Positions 36,912 to 49,010 of a stretch of DNA of 64,000 bases are shown here, piece by piece. Position numbers and translations under genes: made by a program. Each line of letters opens with the position of its first letter. Position 1 is the stretch's first letter. Below the pieces are notes generated by a model, which saw nothing but the letters and a program-made list of their open reading frames with translations, searched no databases and was not told where the DNA came from. The stretch comes from Erwinia psidii (GTDB lineage Bacteria; Pseudomonadota; Gammaproteobacteria; Enterobacterales; Enterobacteriaceae): NCBI RefSeq assembly GCF_003846135.1, contig NZ_RHHM01000008.1:180017-244016 (forward strand). Direction: 5' to 3'.

Positions 36912-37718
36912 ATGAAAACAACAACCCTGTTAAGCACCGGTGTTCTGATGGCACTGGCACTCTCTGGCTGCGTGGCGAAAAAGCCTGATGCCAATGCGGA
37001 GCTTAATCAGCAGTCGGTGATGGGGCTGAACTGGTTCCAGCAGTCGGGAGAATATCAGGCGCTGGCTTATCAGGCTTTTAACTTCGCGACGCTTGCCTAC
37101 GATCGTGCCCCCGCGCTGACCGGTAAGCCGAAAGCGGTGATTGTCGATCTTGATGAAACCATGATCGATAACAGTGCCTACTCCGCATGGCAGGTGAAAA
37201 GCGGCCAGCCGTTCGCTGATAAAAGCTGGTCCGCCTGGACTCAGGCACGTCAGGCGGCGGCTGTACCGGGCGCGGTGGAGTTTGCCCGCTATGTTAACAG
37301 CCATGCCGGCACCGTTTTTTATGTCTCCAACCGTGACAACAAAGACGCTGCTGCCACGGCGGATAACCTCAAACGTCTGGGCTTTACCGGCGTCAACCAG
37401 AAAACGCTACGCCTGAAAACCGACAGTTCCAATAAACAGGCGCGTTTTGATGCCATCAGGGCGGAAGGATACGATGTGGTACTGTATATCGGTGATAACC
37501 TGAACGACTATGGTGCGGCCACCTGGCATCAGGGCAATGCCCAGCGGCGTGCCTTTGTTAACCAGAACCATCAGTTGTTTGGCACCCGCTTTATTATTCT
37601 GCCAAATCCGCTGTATGGCGACTGGGAAAGTGGTCTGGGCGAAGGCTATAACAAGCTGACGCCGGAGCAAAAGCTGAAAACCCGTGAGGCGAATCTGAAG
37701 GCCTGGAACGGCAAATAG
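36912..37718 (+). CDS. Outer-membrane lipoprotein acid phosphatase, e(P4)/HAD class B-C type
   Basis: 268 residues. The signal ends in a lipobox (LALSGC, Cys20), so a lipoprotein is expected. VIVDLDETMIDNSAYS holds the DxDxT-like HAD motif I (DLDE), FYVSNRDN motif II, and YIGDNLNDYG the C-terminal acidic motif. This is the 5'-nucleotidase, lipoprotein e(P4) family, which in Haemophilus dephosphorylates NMN and nucleotides to permit uptake. It stands alone between two convergent or divergent genes. RBS GGAG lies upstream. Confidence 0.9.
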   Translation: MKTTTLLSTGVLMALALSGCVAKKPDANAELNQQSVMGLNWFQQSGEYQALAYQAFNFATLAYDRAPALTGKPKAVIVDLDETMIDNSAYSAWQVKSGQPFADKSWSAWTQARQAAAVPGAVEFARYVNSHAGTVFYVSNRDNKDAAATADNLKRLGFTGVNQKTLRLKTDSSNKQARFDAIRAEGYDVVLYIGDNLNDYGAATWHQGNAQRRAFVNQNHQLFGTRFIILPNPLYGDWESGLGEGYNKLTPEQKLKTREANLKAWNGK

Positions 37719-37784
37719 CATCGTGCTGAATGAGCTGATGGACCCGTGCAACGCCGCGAGGCGTCGCGTTGCACGTCTCGTGGT

Positions 37785-39833
<2,049 letters not shown>

Positions 39834-39992
39834 TTACTGTAGCGATGAAGGCGATTTTCACCAGGCAGTCAGTGTGGTTGTGTGATTAACCGCTGATTAT
39901 TGCTACCTCCCGGCGTTGAATAAACCACCCCCAGTCTTATCTGAGAGGGCATTGATGATGAGGATAGGTGGCGTACTGAGCGGCGATTCATT

Positions 39993-40811
39993 TCAGCAGC
40001 TTTGTTGGATAAGCCTTATGCTGTTTTGGATCTCATCACGAATTCTGGCTTCATCCCAGTCTGCCAGCTCTGGTGCAAAGGGTTCAAATGCATAGATCCC
40101 CTTGTAACCTCTGGATTCAAGATGTTTTACCTGCTGGCAGGTAAACAGGCGATCGGCTGGCGTTAACATGATACGTTCGTCGTCAGTGAGCTTTTCGCGT
40201 GCCCGCGCATCTTCAACGCCGGAAAGATGTACCAGACCGATATTGGCTATATCAACCTGAGGAAACTCAGCATCGGCTTCAGGGTAGAGATGGTGGTGAA
40301 AGGTATCGATAAGCAATTTAAATGGGACACCGGCATCGCGGATAAGGTGCTGGGCCTGTGCGGCAGAGCGCAGCGAACTTTGTGGAAAACCCAGCGGCTC
40401 CACAAGACCAGATATGCCACAGGCGGCGAACAGGGGGGCCAAATCACGCAGCGCGTCGATTGTCTCCTCCTGGGATACGGGCGAACCGTCATTCAGGGGA
40501 CACATCACCAGTGCGCTGGCGCCAACGTCTTTTGCCTCGCGCAGCAGTTGCTCTGTCAATGTGCGGACCTCTTCGCTGTGCCTGTTGAAAGGATAAACAG
40601 CGTTAATCGTCACAATATCAATCTGATAGCGTTGTGCCAGCGCACGAACCTGCTGATGACTGAGGTTATCGGTGACGCTACCGCCCGGTAAATCGTTACG
40701 AAGCTCAACCCTGTGCAGTCCTGTACTGCTTACCAGTTTGAAGAACGCTTCAATACTGAGTGAAGGAGCAATCTTTCTGTTAACACAAAAACGTTCCGCT
40801 GCAATGGTCAT
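39993..40811 (-). CDS. iolI: IolI-like inosose isomerase (TIM-barrel sugar phosphate isomerase/epimerase family)
   Basis: 272 residues, AP-endonuclease-2 type TIM barrel. RFCVNRKIAPSLSIEAFFKL at the start, LVEPLGF, LLIDTFHHH and HLSGVEDAR carry the metal-binding Glu, Asp and His residues seen in IolI. IolI interconverts 2-keto-myo-inositol and 1-keto-D-chiro-inositol, letting cells use D-chiro-inositol. It is divergent from iolA across a shared regulatory region with candidate IolR operators, which ties it to the inositol locus. Confidence 0.82.
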   Translation of the reverse strand: MTIAAERFCVNRKIAPSLSIEAFFKLVSSTGLHRVELRNDLPGGSVTDNLSHQQVRALAQRYQIDIVTINAVYPFNRHSEEVRTLTEQLLREAKDVGASALVMCPLNDGSPVSQEETIDALRDLAPLFAACGISGLVEPLGFPQSSLRSAAQAQHLIRDAGVPFKLLIDTFHHHLYPEADAEFPQVDIANIGLVHLSGVEDARAREKLTDDERIMLTPADRLFTCQQVKHLESRGYKGIYAFEPFAPELADWDEARIRDEIQNSIRLIQQSC

Positions 40812-41155
40812 TCAACTCTCCTGAACGGGGAATGACAGGGTAGTCCTGTCGTGCTTTTGAGAATTTTAATTTCATTTTATAGTTAAATGAAAATAAATTT
40901 CTTTGATGGCTCTCGCAAAACAGTACTTCCTGAAAGATGATTTCGAGAGAAGGGTGATAAGTTAATCAACTGTTTTGATGGTTTCTCTCGCTGAATGAGT
41001 GGACGCTTAGAGCGGAAAAATGCGACAGGTCTCACCAGGTTAGATTTTCATTTCATTATTTATTGAAATAAATTTTTCATTTAACTACCGTATGGTATTA
41101 CACAGATACCAATATAGTCGGGTGTTGACCCCTTCTTTCTATATGAGGCAAAAGC
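40812..41155. promoter_or_regulatory. iolI-iolA divergent regulatory region
   Basis: About 340 AT-rich bases between divergent genes. GAAAATAAATTTC at 40,889-40,901 and GAAATAAATTTTTC at 41,065-41,078 belong to a palindromic motif family (GAAA-N5/6-TTTC) found again upstream of iolC/iolD. The RpiR-type regulator encoded at 43,579-44,433 is the likely ligand. Confidence 0.55.
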
Positions 41156-42661
41156 ATGAATACCACGGGCAATTTTATTGGCGGAAAAATCCATATCAGT
41201 AGCAGTAATGAGACAGTACCGGTATACGATCCGGCGACCGGCAAGGCCATCAGCGTGCTGACACAATCGACCTCGCAGGAAGTTTCTGACGCTATTCAGG
41301 TGGCCTCGGGGGCATTTGACGCCTGGTCGCGGACCACGCCACTACGCCGTGCGCGCGTACTGTTCAACTTTAAAATGTTACTTGAGCAGCACGTGGATGA
41401 ACTGGCCGAAATTATTGTCAGCGAACATGGCAAAGTCTGGACGGATGCCATAGGTGAATTAACACGCGGTATGGAAGTGGTGGAGTTTGCCTGTGGTATT
41501 CCACATCTGATTAAAGGGGAGTTTTCCTCTGATGTTGGCACCGGTGTCGACAGTTACTCTGTGATGCAGCCGTTGGGCGTGGTGGCAGGGATTACACCAT
41601 TCAATTTTCCGGCGATGGTACCTATGTGGATGTTTCCGGTGGCGCTTGCCTGTGGCAACACCTTTGTGCTTAAGCCACTTGCCTTCGCGCCGGGCGCATC
41701 GGTGCGCCTGGCAGAACTGCTGAAAGAGGCCGGGCTGCCGGACGGTGTCTTCAACGTTGTCCACTGTAGTAACGATGATGCTGAACAACTCTACACCGAC
41801 CCCCGTATTGCGGCGGTGAGCTTCGTTGGCTCGTCAGGCGTGGCGGAGCATATTTATAAAAAGGCCAGCGCCTACGGCAAGCGGGTTCAGGCGTTTGGCG
41901 CGGCAAAAAATCACGCGATTGTGATGCCGGACGCCGACCTTGATGCTACGGTTAATGCCATCATGGGCGGTGCATTTGGATCGGCGGGTGAACGCTGTAT
42001 GGCACTCCCGGTCGTTGTCGCGGTAGGAGATGAGACCGCCGATAAGCTGATTGCGCGACTGAAACCGCTGGTGGAGGCATTGAAAGTTGGGCCGGGCTGC
42101 TTACGCGGCAATGAAGAAAATGAAATGGGGCCGGTGGTTTCTGAAACGCACCAGAAAAAGGTGCTCAGTTACATTGATAAAGGCGTAGACGAAGGCGCGA
42201 AGCTTGTGGTCGATGGACGCAAATTTCGCCCGGCGGGCTTCGAAGCAGGTTACTACGTAGGCGGTACGCTGTTTGACCATGTCACCCCGGATATGACCAT
42301 CTGGCGCGAAGAGATTTTCGGACCGGTGCTGGGGATTATGCGTGTCGCGGACTATGACAGCGCGCTGAAACTGGTTAACAGCCATGAGTTTGGTAACGGT
42401 AGCGCGGTATTCACCAGCAATGGCCACACCGCGCGGGAGTTTGTTCATGATGTGCAGGCCGGTATGGTGGGTGTTAACGTTCCCGTACCGGTGCCGATGG
42501 CATTTCACAGTTTTGGTGGCTGGAAACGTTCTGTCTTTGGCGCACTGAATGTACACGGGCCTGACGGTGTTCGCTTCTACACCCGGATGAAAACCGCCAC
42601 CGTTCGCTGGCCACAGGGACAACATACCGTCTCTGAGTTCAGTATGCCGACATTGGGCTAA
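41156..42661 (+). CDS. iolA: Methylmalonate-semialdehyde dehydrogenase, CoA-acylating (IolA/MmsA)
   Basis: 501 residues, aldehyde dehydrogenase fold. GVVAGITPFNFPAMVPMWM and FVGSSGVAEHIYKKA form the NAD site, and GSAGERCMALPV contains the catalytic Cys, in the form typical of MmsA/IolA. It turns malonate semialdehyde from inositol (or methylmalonate semialdehyde from valine) into acetyl-CoA (or propionyl-CoA), the last step of the pathway. GAGGCAAAAGC precedes the start; iolB follows after 17 bases. Confidence 0.95.
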   Translation: MNTTGNFIGGKIHISSSNETVPVYDPATGKAISVLTQSTSQEVSDAIQVASGAFDAWSRTTPLRRARVLFNFKMLLEQHVDELAEIIVSEHGKVWTDAIGELTRGMEVVEFACGIPHLIKGEFSSDVGTGVDSYSVMQPLGVVAGITPFNFPAMVPMWMFPVALACGNTFVLKPLAFAPGASVRLAELLKEAGLPDGVFNVVHCSNDDAEQLYTDPRIAAVSFVGSSGVAEHIYKKASAYGKRVQAFGAAKNHAIVMPDADLDATVNAIMGGAFGSAGERCMALPVVVAVGDETADKLIARLKPLVEALKVGPGCLRGNEENEMGPVVSETHQKKVLSYIDKGVDEGAKLVVDGRKFRPAGFEAGYYVGGTLFDHVTPDMTIWREEIFGPVLGIMRVADYDSALKLVNSHEFGNGSAVFTSNGHTAREFVHDVQAGMVGVNVPVPVPMAFHSFGGWKRSVFGALNVHGPDGVRFYTRMKTATVRWPQGQHTVSEFSMPTLG

Positions 42662-42678
42662 CCACTAAGGAGGTCATT

Positions 42679-43488
42679 GTGTCACTGCTCTCCAGAAGCA
42701 AAAAAGAAGGACATATTCAATCCGTGACGCCGGAAAGTGCCGGCTGGCGTTACATCGGCTTCGATGTATGGACGTTAAAAAAGGGGGAAAAGATATCGCT
42801 TGAATGTGGCGACAGAGAGCTTTGTCTGGTGCTGGTCGCCGGGCTGGCATCGGTCAAAACGGATAAAGGTGATTTTCCCCATTTGGGGCAGCGTATGTCT
42901 CCCTTCGAGCGAACGCCGCCCTGGTCAGTCTATGTCCCGCCACACGATCGGGTTGAAGTGATCGCTGATTCTGAGCTGGAGCTGGCGGTGTGTAGTGCAC
43001 CGGCGCAGGGGACCTTGCCCGCCAGAGCGATCCCTCCGCAGGAGGTGGGCGTTGAACATCGTGGCAAAGGGCGTAATCAGCGCCTGGTGCATAACATTCT
43101 GCCGGACAGCGCTGCGGCAGACTGTTTGCTGGTGGTTGAAGTGTATACCGATGAAGGGGCAACCAGCTCATGGCCTTCTCATAAACATGATACGCCGCTG
43201 CCGGGTAAAGAAACGCAGCTTGAGGAGACCTACTACCATCGTTTTGACCCTCCTCAGGGATTTGCCTTTCAGCGGGTTTACACTGACGATCGCAGCCTTG
43301 ATGTCAGCATGGCCCCCACTGACCGGGATGTGGTGATGGTGCCAAGGGGATATCATCCGGTAGCAACCGTGGCGGGTTACGACAGTTATTACCTGAATGT
43401 GATGGCCGGACCAGAACGTAAGTGGCTGTTCAGCTGGGAAGCGGATCACGCGTGGATAAACAGTGACCGCTATCCACGGCGAGACTGA
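42679..43488 (+). CDS. iolB: 5-deoxy-glucuronate isomerase IolB
   Basis: 269 residues, bicupin. Start is GTG with AAGGAGG seven bases upstream. WPSHKHDTPLPGKETQLEETYYHRF in the second cupin carries the metal-binding His and Glu residues, and MVPRGYHPVATVAGYDSYYLNVMAGP is the C-terminal IolB signature. It converts 5-deoxy-D-glucuronate to 2-deoxy-5-keto-gluconate, the substrate of IolC. It forms an operon with iolA and ends before a bidirectional terminator. Confidence 0.95.
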   Translation: MSLLSRSKKEGHIQSVTPESAGWRYIGFDVWTLKKGEKISLECGDRELCLVLVAGLASVKTDKGDFPHLGQRMSPFERTPPWSVYVPPHDRVEVIADSELELAVCSAPAQGTLPARAIPPQEVGVEHRGKGRNQRLVHNILPDSAAADCLLVVEVYTDEGATSSWPSHKHDTPLPGKETQLEETYYHRFDPPQGFAFQRVYTDDRSLDVSMAPTDRDVVMVPRGYHPVATVAGYDSYYLNVMAGPERKWLFSWEADHAWINSDRYPRRD

Positions 43489-43520
43489 TCGGCTGGTTGA
43501 TGGTCGTACCGCGTTAATTA

Positions 43521-43551
43521 ATCCCGTATCTTCTGCGATACGGGATTTTTA
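43521..43551. terminator. Bidirectional terminator between iolB and the RpiR gene
   Basis: ATCCCGTATC (43,521-43,530) pairs with GATACGGGAT (43,537-43,546), loop of six, followed by TTTT; A/T residues on the other flank are fewer, so it is best for iolAB. Confidence 0.85.
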
Positions 43552-43578
43552 TAAGGCGTGTGGCACAGGCCATAAGGA

Positions 43579-44433
43579 TCACGCCTGAGCGCTTTGTGAT
43601 TCCTCAGAACGATTCAGGGCCAGAGAGACGGCCAGCGTCTGGGTAAGGCAAAGCGAAGCAACCTGAGAACGAAAGCCATCGACCTGTGCTTCACGCACCA
43701 CAAAACAGACGTCGCTGAACGCGGCCAGTGGACTGACCTGGCTGTCACTGATGGCAATCAGGCGAGCCTTACGCTGGGCACCCAGCTCCACCAGCTCCAC
43801 CACCTCCCGCGAGTAGGGAGAAAAGCTAATTGCCACCACGACATCTTTCGGCCCCACCATACTGAGCTGTTCGGTAAACATGCCGCCAAGACCATCAATC
43901 AAAAACGCCTTACGATCCAGATGGCGCAGCGCGTAGGTCAGATAAGATGCCACGCTGAAAGAGCGACGCAGGCCAATAACATAAATATTATCAGCGCCTG
44001 CCAGCAGGGAAACGGCCTTTTCCAGCTCGTCAGAGGCTGTCTGCAACGCCAGTTGTTGCAGCGCCTGAGTATTCACCATGGTAAACATGTTGAGGATCTC
44101 AGTGGGGGTTTCCGGCGTGGATGATTCTTCACTGGACGTCTGGCGAAAGAGGCGTGCCCGCTCGGTATAATTGGCGGTTTCCTCCATCAGGTGCTGTTTG
44201 AACATTTGTTTCATTTCGTTGAAACCGCTGAAGCCGAAGGCATTGGCAAAACGAATCAACGTGGAAGGGGGAACATCAGCCTGTTGAGCAATAGACGCCA
44301 GCGTATCGAAAGCCACGCTGTTACTGTTATCCAGAATATAGCGTGCTACCTGTTTCAGACGCTTGCTCAGGGTATCGTAGCGCTGCCTGATTTGCTCCTG
44401 AAGTATGGTGAGTTGGGTATGATTATTTGCCAT
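43579..44433 (-). CDS. iolR: RpiR/MurR-family regulator, probably of inositol genes (IolR)
   Basis: 284 residues. N-terminal RpiR helix-turn-helix (residues 1-80; LASIAQQADVPPSTLIRFANAFGFSGFNEMKQ) and a SIS sugar-phosphate-binding domain (about 125-260; YVIGLRRSFSVASYLTYALRHL, VVVAISFSPYSREVVEL). It sits inside the iol locus, convergent to iolB and in the same direction as iolC. In related bacteria an RpiR-type IolR represses iol genes and is released by a phosphorylated inositol intermediate. Here this is inferred from position and the shared operator motif. Confidence 0.85.
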   Translation of the reverse strand: MANNHTQLTILQEQIRQRYDTLSKRLKQVARYILDNSNSVAFDTLASIAQQADVPPSTLIRFANAFGFSGFNEMKQMFKQHLMEETANYTERARLFRQTSSEESSTPETPTEILNMFTMVNTQALQQLALQTASDELEKAVSLLAGADNIYVIGLRRSFSVASYLTYALRHLDRKAFLIDGLGGMFTEQLSMVGPKDVVVAISFSPYSREVVELVELGAQRKARLIAISDSQVSPLAAFSDVCFVVREAQVDGFRSQVASLCLTQTLAVSLALNRSEESQSAQA

Positions 44434-44525
44434 GTGTTGTGCTCTGAAATTAAAAGAAGAACGTGCTCAGTGTACCAAATGGAGTGAATTTTTCATTTTA
44501 TGCTGCGAAATATGATGTATGTTTC

Positions 44526-44574
44526 AAAAAAAATCAGATAAACAGCCCGCACTTTCCGTTCGGAACGTGCGGGC
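44526..44574 (-). terminator. Terminator after iolC
   Basis: On the minus strand GCCCGCAC-(N)-TTCC pairs with GGAA-(N)-GTGCGGGC (one mismatch), and after a few bases there is a run of eight T. It ends the iolC transcript just before the regulator gene's promoter. Confidence 0.75.
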
Positions 44575-44585
44575 GACGGTGACAG

Positions 44586-46499
44586 TCAGCCACGGGCTTC
44601 TCGCCAGTAGTCGATCAGATTCAGGTAATTTGATTTCACTTCTGATATCAGTTCATCATCATTCAGTTTACCCTGCATCCAGCGGCGGGAAGGGCTGCCG
44701 AAGATGGTCCGACCTACGGCGAACCCCTTAATCAGCGGATGTCCTGCCGCCGCGGCAAAACCGCTTCGTAATTCATCCGGTGGCGCATCCAGACCAAGAA
44801 TCAGAATGCCACGACAATCAGGATCTTCACGCTCAATCAGCGCGCCGATCTTTTGCCAACCGTCACTGGAAAGCGGAGGCAGTTTCCACCAGTCCGCTTT
44901 GATACCAAGATGATAAAAATGCTCAACCATTTGGTAATAGCAACGCTCTGCTTTGGGTGGCCCATCCTCCGGTTGAATTACCTCAAGCAACAATTCGTGG
45001 CCCGACTGATTACAGGCCTGCCACACTTCCAGCAATAGCTCATCCTGCTCTGAGCGAAGCGACGCCGGGTCATCCGGGTGATAAAACACAAGGCATTTGA
45101 CCACATGCTCACGCGGCCACTGAATAAGCTGAGAGCCAATATTGCCGTGCTCCAGGCGCAGTGGGCGTGAACCCGGCAGTTCAATCGGGCGGCCAATCCA
45201 CCAGCCCTCGCCGGTAATGGCGTTCAGTGCAGCCTGGCCATAGGTATCGTCAGCCAGAATGCCACTGCGATTCTCCAGCCCGGCTTCCTGTGCAGCCGCC
45301 CGTGCGGCGTTTAGCAGAAGCCGCTTAAGCTGAGGAATGCGCGCTTCGGCGCAACCCGTTTCCGTGGCCAAATCTGCCAGCTGTTTACGATGATCAAAGG
45401 CAAAGATACAGAGTTCAGACCATTGCCGGGTCCGGCTGGTCACTCGATGGAGATGATTCAGCCGCGCGTCCAGATCGGGCCGGGGCACAGAAGCCGCCCG
45501 CGCAAGATAGTCATCCAGTTCCCTGCGTGTTGGCATCGCAGGCGCACAGCCATGACGTGAAACGACCAGTGCGCCGCAGGCGTTCGCATACCGGCAGGCC
45601 TGTTCCCAGCTTTCATTGTTTAACCAGCCCCGCAGCAGCCCGGACATGAAGGCATCGCCCGCGCCCAGAACATTCAACACCGCTACCCTTACGCCCTGAT
45701 ACAGTGGAATATCCTGCCAGCGGGCGGGGATCTTCCCTTCCAGCACCACGCAGCCGATGGGACCACGTTTGCATACCAGCGTGGCGTTGGTGGCACGGCG
45801 GACGTTTTTTAATGCTGTCAGGGTGTCCGTACTGCCGCCAGCAATATGGAACTCCTCCTCGGTTCCTACTACCAGATCAAACAGATGCAACACTTCCTGA
45901 AGTTGGCGGGTGACGTCGCCTGACTCCACAAAACGCGTTTCGCCATCACCCAGCGTGGTCAGGCCCCACAGAACAGGACGATAATCGATATCCAGCGCGG
46001 TGCGTAAGCCGTGGCGTTTAGCGTACTCAAGCGCTTTCAACACCGCGGCACGCGTACTGGCATGGGATAAATGTGTGCCGGTGATGGCGAGCGCCCGTGA
46101 GGATGCAATATAGTCTTCATTGATATCTTCGGGAGTCAGTGCCATATCGGCGCAGTTATCGCGATAAAAAATCAGCGGAAAAGTCTCCTGATCCTTGATG
46201 CCCAACATAACCAGCGCGGTCAGGCGCGTTTTATCCGCGATCAGATATTCAGTGTCAACGCCTGCACCGTTCAGTGTTTCCCGCAGGAAGCGGCCATTGT
46301 GTTCATCACCCACGCGAGCCAGCATGGCGGACTTCAGCCCCTGTATAGCCGTGCCATAGGCGACATTACCAGATGAACCACCCAGATATTTTGAAAAACT
46401 GGTCACGTTCTCCAGCCTTGCGCCAATCTGTTGTGCATAGAGATCCACGGCCACCCGGCCGATACAAATGACATCAAGCCGCTTTACTTCTGCATTCAT
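44586..46499 (-). CDS. iolC: 5-dehydro-2-deoxygluconokinase IolC fused to a DUF2090 domain
   Basis: 637 residues from ATG 46,499, where AAGGAAACTCC lies upstream; the open frame extends to 46,619. Residues 1-320 are a PfkB kinase: LGGSSGNVAYGTA substrate site and NVLGAGDAFMSGLLRG, the ATP/anion-hole motif. From about 335 a DUF2090 TIM-barrel domain follows (FAFDHRKQLADL, GILILGLDAP, GFAVGRTIF), resembling class I tagatose-bisphosphate/IolJ-type aldolases. So one protein probably phosphorylates 2-deoxy-5-keto-gluconate and then splits it to malonate semialdehyde and DHAP. This fusion is common in Proteobacteria. Confidence 0.93.
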   Translation of the reverse strand: MNAEVKRLDVICIGRVAVDLYAQQIGARLENVTSFSKYLGGSSGNVAYGTAIQGLKSAMLARVGDEHNGRFLRETLNGAGVDTEYLIADKTRLTALVMLGIKDQETFPLIFYRDNCADMALTPEDINEDYIASSRALAITGTHLSHASTRAAVLKALEYAKRHGLRTALDIDYRPVLWGLTTLGDGETRFVESGDVTRQLQEVLHLFDLVVGTEEEFHIAGGSTDTLTALKNVRRATNATLVCKRGPIGCVVLEGKIPARWQDIPLYQGVRVAVLNVLGAGDAFMSGLLRGWLNNESWEQACRYANACGALVVSRHGCAPAMPTRRELDDYLARAASVPRPDLDARLNHLHRVTSRTRQWSELCIFAFDHRKQLADLATETGCAEARIPQLKRLLLNAARAAAQEAGLENRSGILADDTYGQAALNAITGEGWWIGRPIELPGSRPLRLEHGNIGSQLIQWPREHVVKCLVFYHPDDPASLRSEQDELLLEVWQACNQSGHELLLEVIQPEDGPPKAERCYYQMVEHFYHLGIKADWWKLPPLSSDGWQKIGALIEREDPDCRGILILGLDAPPDELRSGFAAAAGHPLIKGFAVGRTIFGSPSRRWMQGKLNDDELISEVKSNYLNLIDYWREARG

Positions 46500-47025
46500 C
46501 GCTGGAGTTTCCTTTTGCATGACAGCTGGTCGAATCGGCCACTGACCGACATCGTTCCCGCTAACAGTCTGAGGGTAGAGGGATAGTGTTATTTTGAGAA
46601 ATAAATATTTCATTTGCAAATATATTTGAAATTAAACATTCAAAATTGTGAAGGTGCTATCACTCTTTCACGCAAAACGCCCCCAGCTAAAAGGGCGAAC
46701 TTTCTTCCAGTGGTGTGGCGATGCTCTGTGAAGTAAATGTCTATTTTTTATTGAATTTAAAGGGTTTATTTTTTTTCTTCGTCCATTTTATTCGAGCTTC
46801 CTCGCACAATCAGCGTCGCGATAGCGGCCAAAATGACACCAGAGTTTGATCCTTATCGCAAAATGAAATATTTTTTCTGTATTTTTGTTTAATGAAAAAA
46901 ATGTTTGCCTATAATCCAGAATTATTACAGAGGGAGATAGCCATTCTCAGGGCAACACAACCGTTTCCCTTTATTGAGTCAGGCCAACCCTGCAATAAAT
47001 ACCGACCGAAAAAGGAATGTGTAAT
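46500..47025. promoter_or_regulatory. iolC-iolD divergent regulatory region
   Basis: 526 bases, AT-rich, no gene. It contains GAAATAAATATTTC at 46,598-46,611 (perfect GAAA-N6-TTTC palindrome) and GAAATATTTTTTC at 46,865-46,877, one near each start. Both genes probably respond to the same RpiR-type repressor. Confidence 0.6.
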
Positions 47026-48966
47026 ATGGGCAAACTGAGACTGACGATGGCGCAGGCGCTGATTAAGTTTCTCGATAATCAGTATCTGAAAGTGGATGGT
47101 GAGGAGCTTAAGTTCGTTAAAGGTATTTTCGCCATTTTTGGTCATGGAAACGTGCTGGGACTGGGCCAGGCGCTGGAGCAGGACAGTGGCGAGCTTCGGC
47201 TGTACCAGGGGCGTAACGAGCAGGGCATGGCACATGCAGCAACCGCGTTCGCCAAACAGTCGCTGAGACGTCAGATTATTGCCTGTACCTCGTCCATTGG
47301 CCCCGGCGCGGCGAATATGATCACTGCCGCAGCCACTGCCACCGCTAATCATATTCCTTTACTACTGCTGCCTGGCGATGTGTTCGCAACCCGCCAGCCC
47401 GATCCTGTTCTGCAACAAATTGAGCAAAGCCACGATCTCAGCATCAGCACCAACGATGCGTTCCGGCCGGTCAGCAAATACTGGGACCGCGTTACCCGCC
47501 CGGAACAGCTGATGAGCGCCTGTCTCAATGCCATGCGTGTTCTTACCGATCCGGCTGAAACCGGTGCGGTTACGCTCTGCCTGCCTCAGGATGTGCAGGG
47601 AGAGGCGTGGGATTATCCGCAATCCTTTTTTTCCCGGCGGGTACATTTGCTGGATCGTCGTCCTGCCAGCCCAGCCCAGCTGGCAGACGCGATCGCCGCG
47701 ATAAAAGCGAGCCACAAGCCGCTTATCGTTTGCGGAGGCGGTGTGAAATATTCGGAGGCGGGCGAGGCGCTGGCACAGTTTGCCAGCCGCTATGGCATTC
47801 CTTTCGCAGAGACGCAGGCGGGAAAAGGCACGGTCATTTCTTCCCATCCGATGAATGTGGGAGGCGTCGGGGAGACGGGCTGTCTGGCGGCTAACCTGCT
47901 GGCAAAAGAGGCCGATCTGGTTATCGGTATCGGTACGCGTTTCAGCGATTTCACCACCTCATCAAAATGGATCTTTCAGCATCCTTCCGTGCGTTTTTTG
48001 AATATCAACGTCAGCAACTTCGACGCTGGAAAACTTGATGGCATTCCGCTACTGGCCGATGCGCGAGAGGCTCTGCATTCCCTTGCGACAGCACTGGCTG
48101 GCGACAGCTGGCGTGCTGGCTGGGGCGATCGCATCAGCACGCTGCAGGGCAGTCAGCTGAAGGAAACGCAGCGGGTTTATCAGGCGGTCTGGCAGGCGTC
48201 GAATTTCGTGCCAGAAATTGACGATCATCTGGATCGCACCTCGGTTTACCGGGAATTCCGGCATATCACCGACTCAACGCTGACGCAAAGCAGCGTGCTT
48301 GGCGTACTGAACAACACTCTGGCGGAGGATGCCATTATTGTGGCGGCGGCGGGCAGTCTGCCGGGGGATCTGCAACGGGTCTGGCGCAACCGTGCGAGCA
48401 ACACGTATCACGTCGAATACGGTTATTCCTGTATGGGCTATGAGGTAAACGGCGCCCTGGGGGTGAAGCTGGCACAGCCGCAAAGTGAGGTCTATGCGTT
48501 GGTCGGTGATGGCTCGTTCATGATGCTGCACTCCGAACTCGTCACCTCCCTTCAGGAGGGGGCAAAAATCAATATTGTGCTGTTCGATAACATGACCAAT
48601 GGCTGTATTAACAACCTGCAAATGGGGCACGGCATGAACAGCTTTGGTACTGAATTTCGCTATCGCTCCCCGGAGAGTGGAAAGTTACAGGGCGGCTTTG
48701 TTCCCGTTGACTTCGCCACTATTGCATCAGGTTACGGCTGTAAAACCTGGCGGGTTACCACCCTGGAGCAACTGCATCATGCAATCGATGCCGCCCGGAA
48801 TGAAGCGGGCAGTACGCTGATTGATATCAAAGTGTTGCCGAAGACCATGATCCACGGTTATGGCAGCTGGTGGAATGTTGGCGTGGCGCAAACGGCACTG
48901 TCAGAACGGATCCGCAACGTTGCTCAACAGCTCAATGAAAAGCGCGCTCAGGCACGAGATTACTAA
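47026..48966 (+). CDS. iolD: 3D-(3,5/4)-trihydroxycyclohexane-1,2-dione hydrolase IolD
   Basis: 646 residues from ATG 47,026 (AAGGA nine bases upstream; the ATG at 47,017 leaves no room for a site). A thiamine diphosphate enzyme: [11 protein letters not shown] holds the Glu that activates Th[16 protein letters not shown] the PYR domain, and [16 protein letters not shown] with [15 protein letters not shown] the GDG...N ThDP/Mg motif. It hydrolyses the ring of diketo-inositol to 5-deoxy-glucuronate, the IolB substrate. It opens the iolD-iolG-iolE operon. Confidence 0.95.
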   Translation: MGKLRLTMAQALIKFLDNQYLKVDGEELKFVKGIFAIFGHGNVLGLGQALEQDSGELRLYQGRNEQGMAHAATAFAKQSLRRQIIACTSSIGPGAANMITAAATATANHIPLLLLPGDVFATRQPDPVLQQIEQSHDLSISTNDAFRPVSKYWDRVTRPEQLMSACLNAMRVLTDPAETGAVTLCLPQDVQGEAWDYPQSFFSRRVHLLDRRPASPAQLADAIAAIKASHKPLIVCGGGVKYSEAGEALAQFASRYGIPFAETQAGKGTVISSHPMNVGGVGETGCLAANLLAKEADLVIGIGTRFSDFTTSSKWIFQHPSVRFLNINVSNFDAGKLDGIPLLADAREALHSLATALAGDSWRAGWGDRISTLQGSQLKETQRVYQAVWQASNFVPEIDDHLDRTSVYREFRHITDSTLTQSSVLGVLNNTLAEDAIIVAAAGSLPGDLQRVWRNRASNTYHVEYGYSCMGYEVNGALGVKLAQPQSEVYALVGDGSFMMLHSELVTSLQEGAKINIVLFDNMTNGCINNLQMGHGMNSFGTEFRYRSPESGKLQGGFVPVDFATIASGYGCKTWRVTTLEQLHHAIDAARNEAGSTLIDIKVLPKTMIHGYGSWWNVGVAQTALSERIRNVAQQLNEKRAQARDY

Positions 48967-49010
48967 TCCAATAACTACCCTGAACCCTACAATATCGCAG
49001 GAGAAAGAAC